Below the pieces are notes generated by a model. It was not told the DNA's origin. It ran no database searches and saw nothing but the letters and a program-made list of their open reading frames with translations. A program made the position numbers and the translations under genes. A stretch of DNA of 64,000 bases from Mortierella sp. BCC40632. Its lineage: Eukaryota > Mortierellomycota > Mortierellomycetes > Mortierellales > Mortierellaceae. The stretch spans positions 546,501 to 610,500 of the forward strand of contig WAEK01000002.1 in NCBI GenBank assembly GCA_011634665.1. Direction: 5' to 3'. Of this stretch, positions 46,149 to 58,560 are shown piece by piece (position 1 is the stretch's first letter; each line of letters starts with the position of its first letter).

Positions 46149-47148
46149 GGCGGATTTTGGCGTCGCTTTATTTCGAGACTAGAGTTCTGTGTGTTGCTGT
46201 AGTGAAGTGGAGAAGAGAGAAGAGAGAGAAGGAGCGGTAGGATGCCAGTAAGAGGAGAGGACAATAGGAATGAGAAAGTAAGAAGCAGAAAGAAAGAAAG
46301 AAAGAGTGAGAATGAGGAAAGTGAGAGTGAGAATGAGAATGAGAGTGAGTGAACGAATGAGAAAAAGAAATAGAGAATGAGAGCCGAACTGTGGAGACGA
46401 GACGGGGAATAAGTCTAAATCCGTCTGTGCACTCCGGCCTTCTGTGCCGTGACCTGGCTGCCTGCAAGGGCCGTCTACGCCCTCTGGGGCGGGGTGACCA
46501 GAGTACACTCAGCTCTCCACTAATGCATGTTTCTCATCTCTTCCAAACTCATCATTTCACCAATGGTCCATGGTGAACACCTTCCTAGCCTGTGTGCTTG
46601 CAACAACATACTCGCCCCCTTCTTCTTCTCTTCCTCTTCCCCAAGACTTCCCTATACCGTAGACACTTCCTGCTCCTTGGTACAACATATTTGTGCCCCC
46701 CTAACAACGCAACTTATGCACTTTGCAAAAATACAATGACGTTGACTCGACTTTTTTTTCTCTTTTTTTTCTTGCTGCAAATACACTTGCTTGCCTTCTC
46801 TCACCTGCTCCGCTCACCTGAACGAACCTTTCCCGCTCGACCAAGAACCGTGACCAGACGGACAAAAAAAAAAGTAGGCACACCCCATGGACCGTTGGTC
46901 CTCTCCACTTTATTTTCATTGGCATCCCCTTCGCCTCCTCATGCGCCATCACTGAAGAGCTTCGCATCGTCTTTCGACGCGATCGTCCCTTTCCTGGCTG
47001 CGCAGCCCTATCCATGACATCTTTCATGACTTGAAGCTGTCCATGGTTTCCCACAGACTCTGTTGACGATGATACCCTCGACCAGAGCTGTTCCTAATGG
47101 CTGTCTCTCACTCTCAAGTAGGAACCAGACAGTAGCTCATCATCTACC
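46149..47148. other. Divergent promoter region, sulfite oxidase / CBF1-like
   Basis: 1.0 kb with no gene. A GA/GAGTGA/GAATGA block at 46205-46380 is CT-rich on the sulfite oxidase sense strand. I searched by eye for CACGTG, the Cbf1 consensus, and did not find it. Confidence 0.6.
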
Positions 47149-48365
47149 ATGACCCTATCCTCAGAGATACAGAGTGTCCAAGAAGTCCTCAATAACTTGG
47201 TATGCAAAGCTAAAGGAGAGAGCTAGGGTGGCGTGCTGTAGACTACTTCGCCTATTGGTGAACGTTTGCTGGGCCGAAAAGAAAAAAGGAAAAGAAAAAG
47301 GAAAAGAAAAAAATGAAAAGAAAAGAAAAAAAGAAGAAAAAGGCGCCTTTGAACAAACACCCTTTGACCCTTGCCCATATTCAATCCGCAACAGACCAAC
47401 TCTATCAAGTCGGACACCAAGCTTGGACTAGAAGAAACATTCTCAAACGTCATTGCTCAACACAACCTTGCTCAGGCGGTACAACAGGCTGCTCAGGCTG
47501 CCGCCCAGGAGGTTCAGAATGCACAAAAGCCGCAAGTCAAGGCAGATGAGCAGAATCAAGACCTTGTATCCCAACCACAGGCACAGGACAGTCAATCGCA
47601 GACAGCTCAGTCTTCCCAGCATCACCATCAACCAGGACCTCATGAGGAACTCGAGCGCATAGCGCAGCAGCATCAGCAAGAGCAGCAACAACAACAGGAC
47701 CAGGACCAACATCAATATCAGCAACAGCAGGACGAGTCCATTGCTGCCCAGGTTATTCACGTCAATTCGCTCGAATCCGACAGCAATAGCACGCTTGCTA
47801 CCGTTTCCATAGCTGCCACGACGTAAGCATCTTTGATACTACTGCAGTGCAAAAGGAAAGGACGTTTTCTCGGATTTTCGTCTTCTACAGGGTCACCTAA
47901 TTCGGCTTGTCCCTTGTACACTTTTTTTTTGTTCTTTTTTTCTTTTTTTCTTTTAGAGCTGCACCACCTGCAGCAAAACCAGTCCCGGGATCAGATGAAT
48001 GGCATAGGCTGAGAAAGGATAACCACAAAGAAGTAGAGCGCCGTCGTCGTGAGAATATCAATGATGGCATTAACGAGCTTGCCAAGATGGTTCCCAGCTC
48101 TGAGAAGAACAAGGGATCCATCCTGAAGGAGGCTGTCAAGTACATCCGAAACCTACAGGAAACTAACAGGCAGCTGAACGCTGAGGCCGAGGCGATGGTG
48201 AATTTGCAGTTTGAGAAGGAGAAGGCTATTTTGGAGAAGAGCGTGGCAGAGACAGAACTGCAGAACCTTACTGCACGACATGAGGTTCTGAAGCGGGAAT
48301 ACGAGGAACTGCGTCGGCAGGCGGATGAACAACAGTCAAGCAAGAAGTTGAAGACAGAACAATGA
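47149..48365 (+). CDS. CBF1: Basic helix-loop-helix factor, Cbf1 type
   Basis: Binds CACGTG; in yeast Cbf1 acts at centromeres and at sulfur-metabolism (MET) promoters. Exons 47149-47199 (17 codons), 47395-47822 and 47957-48365 close in phase and give 295 residues. The N-terminal half is Gln/Ala/His-rich. The C-terminal half starts [20 protein letters not shown], with the E-box-contacting His, Glu and Arg in [10 protein letters not shown], then loop and helix 2 ([20 protein letters not shown]). A long leucine-zipper-like coiled coil runs to the end, closing in a basic KKLKTEQ. The start ATG at 47149 is supported because its 51-nt exon is followed by a clean donor (GTATGC) and joins in phase. 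It neighbours sulfite oxidase head-to-head, which fits a sulfur theme. Confidence 0.92.
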
Positions 48366-48471
48366 AAAAGAGCAAATTGCCACAATGATTTTCTTTCCCC
48401 TGCATTACCGCACGCTTTTTCGAATATTTTCCTTTCACTTTCTCTCACTTTCACGCACGCACACACACACA

Positions 48472-48508
<37 letters not shown>

Positions 48509-48969
48509 TCCTCCCTTAGGATGCCTAGCCAGGCAGGGTATTGTTCCCCTAGTCTTTTGTAAACAGCCATAAAGCGGCCATGTACTCAGTTCCAATCCAA
48601 CCCAACTCAACTTAATCCAACCTAACCCAAACAAAAAAAGCCTTGGGTTCTTCTGTTGTGCAACTAAATGAAACTGCCCTGTGCAAAAGTTAGCCCTGAC
48701 TGCGACGTTTCTGGTTGGGCCTCAGGTCGGACATTTCTCTCTAAACCTTGCACACCCACTCGACCACAAAGCTCTCTTTTTATAATTTATTACAGGTCTT
48801 CTGTCACCCTTTCATCGCCGTCATCATCTTCATCGTTTTCATCCCTGCATCTTCATCTCTAATCATCTTCATTACCCCACCCCTCCTTCCTAACCAGCGA
48901 CATCCTCATCCAATTGTACGCTTCTCCCCGCCCCCCTCCATTCGTCGGCCTTAGACCGTCGCTCCAAGG
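48366..48969. other. Spacer CBF1 / mannosyltransferase, with CA and CT repeats
   Basis: About 600 bp. (CA)n about 48458-48472 passes directly into (CT)n about 48473-48506. A degenerate CCAAC/CCTAAC patch lies at 48592-48632. The last 150 bp before the next start are CT/CAT-rich, like other leaders in this window. No gene is seen. Confidence 0.7.
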
Positions 48970-50911
48970 ATGTCTTCATTACCCTGGGCGACCTTGAAGG
49001 TCTTTGCACTCCTCATCGTCTTTTGCCTAGTGGCCATCACTGTCCAATACAAATCACGAGTCTCCCAAGAGGGCAATGTCGGACAACTTCCAAATACCTA
49101 TCCTCTACCTCAGCTACCAATCGGAGACCCCAAGGAAAGAGTTACTCTTGTTCCATTCAAGGTACCAACGACTGGTCTTGCTCTTTAGTTGCTGTTTGCT
49201 GTTTCACCGTAGAGAACTCTTTGCAGTTCCTTTACTAAACCTTAGCGCTTGTCTGGATTGGACTTTTCAAGGTCCCAAAGGACTTGCAGCTCACACACGA
49301 TGTAGCCATCCCACATACCATCCCTCCATGGACAAGAGATGACACAGAGTTCCTGGATTCCACCGCAGGAGAGGCGTTCATGAAGGAGCTGCTCGAATTA
49401 GGATACAATCGAGATCAAGATCTTGAAAAACATCCGGAACTACTTGACTTTGCAGAGCTTTCTCGTGCAGAACGAGTCTACAAAGCACTCTGGAATCATA
49501 TCTATCCGATCTATCAATCACTTCCGGGCAAGGACCGGGACCGTGAGCGGGATTTACTTTACCTGGCGAAAAAAAGGCGCGACATTGATTTGTTCCTGCG
49601 GCTAGAGACTCGACTTTATCCTTGGATGCATCATGGACGTCAAACCTCGTTCCCACTCTACAGCTCGTTCGAAGGAAAAGGAATCGTCTTTTGTGTAGGC
49701 GATGATCATTTTGAGTTTGCGGTGACGGCCATTCTTTCATTGAGAATCCGACTCAAGTCAACTTTGCCGATTCAGATCTTTCATATGGGCAAGAATGATC
49801 TATCGGGGGAGCGACAACGGTATCTTACGGGAATGGCACCAGGGATCGAGGTCGTGGACGTGACCTCGCTTCTGGACAATTCCTTTTTGCAATTGGGAGG
49901 ATGGGCGATCAAGCCGTTCGCTATGCTTGCTTCAAAGTTTGAAGAGGTTTTGTTTGTGGATTCAGACGCCTACTTTTTGCAGGTAATGTCCTTTTATATT
50001 TCTGTTTTTTTATTATTATTAACGACTCTGACTGTATTTACTTTGTTAGTGTTGCACCAAATTGATATGGATCTTTTTTTTTGGATGGATAGGACCCTGA
50101 AAAACTTTTTGAAGATCCAGGATACTTGGCTACAGGAGCACTCTTCTTCTACGACCGGACACTCTTCCAGGACTCGACCCAAGGTCCCAATTGGATCAAA
50201 GCCATGCTCCCCCTCATGTCATCGTTCCCGCCCAAGTCTCGAATGTTCAACCTCCTTTCCGCCCATGAACAAGAATCCGGAGTGGTCTTGATCAACAAGA
50301 AGACTCGTTTCTTGGGCATGCTTGCTTGCTCAAAGATGAATGACAAGTGGGAACGTAACATTGGAAGTTACAAGATGTTCCATGGAGACAAAGAGACATT
50401 CTGGATTGGATTCGAGATGGTTCAGGAGCCCTATGCGTTTTTGCGGAATTATGGAGGCGTCATTGGCGAGCTAAGCCCAGGTGATCCCACGTCTGTGTGT
50501 GGAACACAACTGCATCAGGATCACCGAGGTCGACCCCTCTGGTGGAATGGAGGACTGCATCGGAACAATGACGAAGACGAGCTTCGCTATCTCGAATTTG
50601 GATACTGGATGACGGGAGGAGGTCAACAAAAGTACAGAGAGCGGTACACACGCGATAGGGATAGTATGATCCAGGTCCTGATGGATCTAGATATTGGCTC
50701 GAGCACTGACTTGGTGTTGGAGCCAAAAGATGCCGAGTGGAACTTTAAAGAAGGTTGTCTTAAGGGAGCCGAAGTACGGACGTTAACGGACACAGAGTTG
50801 CGTTTGGCGAATGAATTTATAGCAATTGACCGTGTAGCAAGAGAGGATGGGCAGCGCGCAGCGAATGGACAACCTATTGATCCCAAGTCGCACAATTGGG
50901 AGGCGCTCTAG
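48970..50911 (+). CDS. Alpha-mannosyltransferase, MNN1 family
   Basis: Golgi glycosyltransferase predicted to add alpha-mannose to protein-linked glycans. Exons 48970-49161, 49272-49982 and 50093-50911 are joined in phase 0 and give 573 residues. It is a type II membrane protein: a short cytosolic tail, then a signal anchor at about residues 10-26 (VFALLIVFCLVAITV), a stem, and a lumenal catalytic domain. The domain shows GIVFCVGDDHFEFA, ILSLR, LPIQIFHMG, WAIKPFAML, the metal/nucleotide-sugar DxD motif in VLFVDSDAYFL, and GALFFYDR plus SGVVLINK. These fit the MNN1-type mannosyltransferase family. Donor and linkage are inferred from the family, not shown. Confidence 0.88.
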
Positions 50912-50969
50912 AAAGCAGCCTGCTATTTATTTGCATAGAATCTCTATATCGTAAATATAAAAAAAAAAA

Positions 50970-51018
<49 letters not shown>

Positions 51019-51188
51019 CTCGAAATGTTGAGTATGGCTGGTACCCCTGCAGATCAAGACTAGGGTGCCGCGGCTATTGTCACGTCTAGTGGTCGCTCAT
51101 GCCAGTCTTCTTGTGCAGGACAGGGCTATTTGTTTGTCATTCGGGACGACTAGGGTTACAAACGAGCAGAGTACAGCCCAGAATGAGA

Positions 51189-51222
<34 letters not shown>

Positions 51223-51813
51223 ACTGATAGAGATCTTGGCCAACAGAGGCATTGTCAGAAGACACGCGTGTCCGCCCCTTTCTTTGGCTAATCCAAAAAG
51301 GCCCAGCAGCCCCTGTCCATACAGCGCCTGAATCCGACGGGGGGGGGGGTGAGAGTGCGAGAAAAGGGGAGAAGGTTCTTTGCGTGAGTCGGCGGAAGAA
51401 CAAAAAGCGAGCGAAGTGGATGACATATGACATGCAGCGGTGCACACGCCTGTACACACACCTGCACTACGCTGTGGACAGCGCCATCAAATGGCCGTCG
51501 CCCATTGCTCAGTGCGGCCGTCGCCCTGGTCACACCGACGATGAGAGGGACTGCTGTATGACGGGCTGACCGGTTGGACAGACTAGTCGTGGCTCGACCC
51601 CGATGGTCCATCTCCCTCTTTCTTTCCTTCCCACTCCCACCCATCCTTACTCAACTACCCACCACCATCATCACCAGCTCCTTCTTTGGCTCTCCACCTG
51701 CCTATCTTCTCGCCTCTCCTATCTAATCGCCCGCACCTTTACACATATCTATAATATATCCGCACATCTTAACCGCCTCGGCCTCGACTGAGCTTCGAGT
51801 TGCTTTCAACCCA
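50912..51813. other. Spacer mannosyltransferase / Kelch gene
   Basis: About 900 bp. An A18 run passes directly into (GA)n (50960-51016), a second GA block lies at 51185-51221, and a G10 run at about 51339-51348. The final 200 bp are CT/CCA-rich on the sense strand before the Kelch start. No gene is seen. Confidence 0.7.
50960..51016. repeat. A-run fused to (GA)n microsatellite
   Basis: About 18 A residues followed without a break by roughly 19 GA units, just 3' of the mannosyltransferase stop. Confidence 0.9.
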
Positions 51814-54594
51814 ATGTCCCAGCAGCCCACTCTACCACCCCACTTCCATCACACACCCCTTCTGTCCAAGCGACCTGCCAGGGCAAGGACAAGAGAACGA
51901 CACCCTCCTTGGCATACCCTTGCTCTTGCTCTACTCCTTGCCAACCTCACTCCCGGATCCTATACCTTCGTCATCCCACCCGCTCGCTGGGGCCATGTCT
52001 CTGTAAGCATCGCTCAACTGTACCTTTGCCATGCATGCACCCTTTGAGTTTTTTTTAAAAAAAAAAAAAAAAAAAGCCAACTCACCTCTATGGTGTCCAA
52101 CTCTTGCTTAGGTACTCTGCGGAAACCAGCTATACATCCATGGAGGGCACACAGGCGTCAATCAGTTGACAGCGCCGATCGGTAGCGACCTCTATTCTCT
52201 CGACATCTCCACCGCCTTCAACACATTCTCCACGCCCTGGACAACACTCACCCCTGGGCCATACGCTTCTTTTCATTCCGTGACCCCGATTGGTCCTGGT
52301 AACAACCAGCTTGCTCTCTTTGGTGGCAACACCTCGTTCAGCACTGGTGGAACTCCTGAAACCAACTCACTTCACCTGTACGATACCAAGGCCGGCACAT
52401 GGACCACCTCGCCTTTGCAGGATCCTTCGAGGAGAGAACAACACACAGCTGTGGCTAGACTTGGGGATGGGACGATGTATCTTTTGGGTGGGATGATCCT
52501 GTCTACAGATCTCCTGACAGAGTCACCGACAGCAGAACTGTGGACACTTGGAGGTTATCGCATGCCAGTCACTGCCAACAACGACAACAACAACTCGACA
52601 ATAGGCGGGAGCGGGAATGGAACGGACCCAAGTAGTGTTGTACCATCTCCATCAGCGTCACCGTTGGCCTCATCTTCACCAACCCCCTCAATCCTGCCCG
52701 AAGGATTATCACCACAGAGTGCAGGATGGCAAAAGATTTCAAAGGCTGCAGGACCGCCGTTCGGGGACCGTGCCTTTCACACGGCGACGATGATCCGATC
52801 CAATGGCCTGATTGTTGTTATTGGCGGCGTGTCCAAGGGAAGCCTTGTATCAATGTCGGAAATCTGGGTGTATGACACCAACTCGGGAGTATGGTCTGTC
52901 CAGACAGCCACAGGAGCAACACCGCCACCTCGGAGGAATCATGTTGCCGCCGCAAGTAAGTCGACTCTTGGGGGTGAGAGGGAGAGAGAGAGAGAGAGAG
53001 AGACAGGAATCGAGCGCAGTTCGAGAAGAGAGAAGGAGTGAAGGAACAAAATATGCACGTGCATCGTCATGTTTAGCTGATCGACCTTTGTTTTGTTTCT
53101 GTTCTACATTCTACTTAATCCCCCGTTGCATAGCAAGCACGGGAAGGATTTACGTCCATGGAGGAACGGATCTTGAAGGGTCATCCTTCTTTGCTGATGT
53201 AGCCATTCTAGGTAAGCATCGCCTTGGGAAAAGCCCAAAAGGAAAAAACGGAAATAATCCAACAGGAACAACGGGAAGACCAAAAAGAAGAGGCTATTCA
53301 TGGAGAGAGAAAGGGCAGAATCAAGGACACAGCGACTGTTTATGTAACCATGGAAACTTTTTTTTTTTTTTTTTTTCCGTCCCACGCTTGCTGGGTTTGC
53401 CAATAGACACAACATCTTGGTCGTGGAATCAACCTGCGTTCGAGGGCAGTGCCCCGACGGGACGATATTCACATGCGGCGGTCATGGTAGGCACCAACAT
53501 GGTGGTCACCTTTGGTAAGAAATTTGAATGACTCGAAGTGCAGCAAGTCGCCTATTCAGGTGCGAACAGTCCTTAACAGCCATCGCCCCTTCTTCCTGGT
53601 TCCAATAGGTCTAACAGCTGGAGGCGCAACAAACACCATCTCTATTCTGGACACAACTTCAAATTCATGGGTATCATCTTATACGCCTAACAACCTGGCC
53701 CAGACTTCGACTAAGCCAGAAGATTGGCCTGGATATAAACCACCTCCCAGTATTCCAGGCGTTCCACCACCCAAGGAAACAATCCCTGAACCTACACACC
53801 CTGGCCAAGGTCTCTTTCCTGTTATACCTATTATTGGAGGAATTGTTGGTGCTATTGCTTTGGCAGCTCTTGTAGTAGTATTGATCCGGCGACGTCGGCG
53901 GTATAATCACAGGAGATGGATTGAGCGTCAGAGGCAGCTCTCGGCTGCACTATATGGTCTAGAAAGTAACGATCCATACATCAATCGTGGAGCAGCCTTC
54001 TTACCCATGGGCGCAATGGCTGAGGAAACGACGCCCAGCTCGTTTGGACAACGAATGGGTCATATCCGCGACAGCCTTTCGGGCATTGCATTCTGGAAAC
54101 GAGACCGAAGGGCAGTGAATCGATCTCAATCCCACCGACTGCCAGATAGGGACGACGATTTGGAAAGTCGACGGAATTTCGATACAGACCCACCATATCC
54201 TACAGACCAAGAGATTTTCATGGATGCAGTCCATCGGGCACGGTCGAGGACGGGAGTGCTCTCTCCAAACTTTACACCATTACGACCTCCGCTTGGTGCG
54301 CCATCTCGTTCCCCAAGGATATCGGTGACAAGCGTTGGGGAATCCAGCTCTGGCGGCATCACGAGGATAGGTGAAGAGGAAGAGGAGGAAGAAGAGCCCC
54401 ATGGTCGCGCATACTCGGACGGGTTCGAGACTGCAATGCTTGAAATGGATATCCAGATGGTCTCCGTTCCTCGTGGGCGACTCTTTGTAGTCAACCCATC
54501 AGACGAGGCTCTAGATCAAGGGCCAGGAGAAGCAGAGATGGCCAATGAAGCTTACAGACAGTTTGACTCGCAAAGACCGAGGCAGGATCCTTGA
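51814..54594 (+). CDS. Kelch-repeat single-pass membrane protein
   Basis: Exons 51814-52002, 52112-52955, 53134-53211, 53407-53514 and 53609-54594 close in phase and give 734 residues. The N-terminus has a basic stretch and then a hydrophobic signal-like segment (TLALALLLANLTPGSYTF). Kelch-type beta-propeller blades follow, recognisable by YIHGGH, LALFGGN, MYLLGGM, VVIGGVS, YVHGGT and LTAGGA with spaced Trp residues (for example SWSWNQP, SNSWVSS). A Pro-rich linker leads to one transmembrane segment (about VIPIIGGIVGAIALAALVVV) and a basic RRRRR cytosolic edge. A disordered tail of roughly 220 residues follows, with an acidic EEEEEEE run. Ligand and role are unknown; similar fungal proteins are cell-surface or polarity related. 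Intron 2 contains a GA microsatellite and a 12-bp palindrome with CACGTG at its centre. Confidence 0.9.
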
Positions 54595-55601
54595 AGATAA
54601 AAAAAGAGACAGATAGTCTAGCTACATAGTCGAAACGATCTTGGAGAAGAGTGCAAGGGCACTAGATTGAAAAAAAAAAACGCTCTCCCTTGAGCATGCC
54701 TCATACTACCTGAATTCACTTTTCACCCACCCATTTTTGGGACACTGCTCTAACCTTTGGTGCGAGCAGGAGATAGAGAGGTCCGTTTCAGCCCTTTTGG
54801 CGCAAGGGAGGGAGAATGGTTGACCATGATGGCATGCAACAACGTGCCTGCAGGCTGCAGCTGTGGTCGGATGGATTAAGGGGTTCGGCCCTCACAGCAC
54901 GAGGATGAGCAGCATGCGATTTGCTGCCTCCACCCTCTCTCTCGCGCGCTCTCTCTCTCCCTTCCTGTCCCAGTTTCTTTGTCTCTCTCACTCACCCACT
55001 CGCTCTTACCCACTCTCTTTCATTCTCATTCTATTTCCGCGCTTGACAGGTCAGGCAAATCCACGACAACATACGACCTCGCACGCTCCATTTGCACCCT
55101 GGTTGCTCATCGCTCATCCATTGAGACACCTGCCCACACACGCACTATCAGAATCTGTTGTGCTTTTTTATTTCCTTCTCCCCTGCCTTACCTGCAGCAT
55201 CACAGCGGAACTACATTTTGAATGCTGCGTTTGGCAGTAGTGGGAGTTTGCGTACCCTGAAGAGAGACGTTAATGACGACAACGACGACGGAAGCCTGAA
55301 GGAGTGTCCTTAGCAACTGCGTTCTGTCTGAGCAGTCAAGCGAATAAGGAAGAAGCAGGATCGCGGGCGACGAACACCTCCAGAGACTCTCTCTCTCTCT
55401 CTCTTTCTTCAACAAAAGACGAAACAGCCAGACTAAAAAGATTGAGAGAACCGTTTTTTTTTTTTTTTTCAGGCAGTCAGAAAACCCGGACAGCTTCTTC
55501 TCCACTCTTTCTCGTTTTCATATCCCTATACGCTGAGTCATTGTACATTTGACCACCATCCATTCCTCTTTCTCTTTCTTCCTTTCTTCCTTTCTTTCCT
55601 C

Positions 55602-55643
<42 letters not shown>

Positions 55644-55781
55644 TTTTTTTTTTTTTTCCTTTCTTCCTTTTCCCATCCTACTCTCTTTTTGCATCCTCAC
55701 TCTTTTTGGCATGCACACACGCACCATTCCTGCTTGACCCGCTTACTCTCTCTCCACCAAGAACGATTCTGCACAGTCACA
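54595..55781. other. Spacer Kelch gene / UVRAG, CT-rich leader
   Basis: About 1.2 kb without a supportable gene. CT-rich tracts at 54935-54990, 55385-55407 and 55555-55680 (CTTT/CTTCC units, (CT)n at about 55608-55635, then a T-run) lie on the sense strand of the following gene. Confidence 0.7.
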
Positions 55782-58527
55782 ATGGACATGTACTCATCTC
55801 GAAAGCTGCGCCTTGGTCCCGAACCGGCTCAGGTATGGAAGCAAATAATCCATGATACTTTGACAGGAATGTCTTGACTGTGGGGTAGCAGTATCGACTT
55901 GCGATATTGTTAGAAACGACCGGTGGAGGTCCACATGAAAAAAAAAAAAAAAAACTCGGCACATTAGGAAGGAGTAGGAAAGTCTGAAGATAAAAAAGGA
56001 TAGGAGTGGAGAGAGAGAGAGAGAGAGAAGCGGATGAACACGTTCAATGCCCAGCATGATCACAAGGACCAAAAAAAATGCTGAGGATAACACCCTCCAA
56101 CTACAAGCTTCGTGTCATGGAGAAACAGTGTTTGCGGAACAGCCCATGATTCGCACAAAAACAGCCGATTTGTTTTGTAGGATAATCCTTGGCCTTTTTT
56201 CTTCGTTTGTGGATGAGAAAAAAGAACCAAGAACAGGATGATGGCTGCACTGGGACTGGGATAAAGACAATGGACGAGGAGCAACCAAAGAGCACGTCTT
56301 CCAACAACTTTGTGCTCATCAGGAGTAAAAGGAGAAGAAAAAAAAAAAAAAAAAAAAAAGTAGCTCTGAACTAAACCAATGTTGCGTACTTTCTTCTACT
56401 TCCTCTACATATTTGCAATTTAGCGGCGTATCCGTCATATTCAATGCATTCTGGCCAGGAATCTGACATTTACACAAAACGCCAACCAACGGACCCTCTC
56501 CTCTCTATTCGCTCAACAATCTTCATCTCAGTATGCCTCAGGGACAAATACAGGAAATAGCTGCTTCCTCGGCTCTCATTATCCTGGACAGCACCTCTCT
56601 CATCACCATCACACAAGGTCACTCACGCCATCAATGGACCTGACATCTGGAGCATCATCGCCGTCTCGAAGTAATAGCTATTTCAGATCACCTTGGAAAA
56701 GTTATAACCAAGGGATTCCCAAAGTCAAAGGACCAGGATCTGAAACAGGATCCACTGCAGCTTCGATCATCTCAGAACGCGGAGGCGGAACGGCCTCTTC
56801 AGTCATCAAGGAGCCTATTGCCAGATTATCAGCCGGAATCAAGGCCAGCGTCTTTAGCAGCTCGAGTCTAGGCGGGAGTGGACTTGTCCGCCCCACAGAA
56901 TCATCAGGGTACACATCAGAATCTGGATCTGGATCTGGATCTGGAGAGGGTCTTGGGGTCTTGTCAATGACATCGTCAACATCCAAGACCAAAAGAAGCC
57001 CCTTCCGCATGTCGCGCGATCTGTCCATCAAGAGCAATACCCAGACAGCCACCAAGGATCCTTCAAAACCACATCAGCTTGCCACCGACGACTACCTCTC
57101 ACCAGCCTCTGGGAGGCACCCCACAGGAGTTGCCTCTGCGCCAACAACGCCCCCTCCATCGAATGGAAACAACCAACGTGGATCCATTGAGCTTCCAAGA
57201 CGGGAACAATTACCTCCGCAGGGAACGACGGGGACAATACTGGATGAAAGGCTACCACCTTTTATCAGGGATTCGAAAAGCAGTGCGTCACCCATTCTCT
57301 TGGATACCTATTACACTCTTCACGACTCAAGCAATGGTATGCACTTTTTTGGAGCTTACTCCTTAGGATGATTTTTGAGGATGGAGTTGAGTACCTGCCG
57401 GGAACAAGTGGTTTACTGCGAACACGGCGCGATTTAACGTCATTTCTTAGGGGGGGGGGAGGGGTTTCTCCCGAGATTTACTGATCCAACCTATTACATC
57501 TTTTTTTTCCCCTTCCTTTCTGACAATGCATAGACTCTGTCATCTATACCAGTGAAACTGTGATGAGTTCCAATGTATGCTTCAAAGAGCGAGTGATACG
57601 ATCCAGAGTCTCGTTGTATTGACTATTCCTTGAGATACTCACTCTACTTTCTTTTTTTTATATTACGACCATCTCCCCTCCTTTTGAATCACAGAACCCA
57701 AAGTTTAACTCAATGGAGGAACATATGTTCGGTAGTCCAGCTCAACGGCGCGCTGGCAGTGTCATTGTTCGGATATGGGCTGGATACCAAGGATCCGATG
57801 TTTGTCTCTTGCTCGAGTGGAAAATCGATTTGTGTTGCCTTCAGTTTGTAGGAAAGGATCTTCGCGACTTGCCCACAGGATTTCCCAACAACACAATCTT
57901 GTTTGGATTCGAGAATGGGTTCTATACGGCACCGGATGAAGATTTTGCATGGGATCATCCTCACACTGGACCCTTGACCACCAATTTGCCAACACCTACG
58001 GGACAATCATTCTCGGAGGAGACTTTGCGACAGATTCCTGGCAATATCGGTCTTGGGCTGAAGCAATCCTACACATACGAATCAGTGATGAGACTGAACA
58101 ATCTGCACGAGTGCATTGTCGATACAAAGTCATCCCGTGATGAAATCAAGTTCAACATCGAAACAGCATTGAAAAATGAGAATGCGCCCATGATTATGGT
58201 AGGCAGGCAGGATCTTTTCTCTTTTCTCTCTATTTATTGAAGAAGGAAGGGAGGGAAAGGAGGCAATCGCGCTTTGGACTCTCTCTACTGGAGCCTTGTA
58301 CCTTGACTCAACCACGTTTACACCATCTTCACTTAGCAAAAACGTCGTGGTGAATGTACAGAGCGGCTATGGCATCTTCAACGACAAGTCGGACATGAAT
58401 TAAATGTTCTTGAGGAAGGTTGGTTGTGGTCAAATAATGCAATTTCACTCTCTATTTTCTCCAAATCCAGTTTGTTATTGTTTTTATTTTTTATGGGGCC
58501 ATATCCACTAACGATTCTAGTGTTTAA

Positions 58528-58560
<33 letters not shown>

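Noticed and set aside
48592..48632. Telomere-like CCTAAC/CCAAC repeat
   Set aside because: Short, degenerate and mixed units in mid-contig between genes; not a telomeric array.
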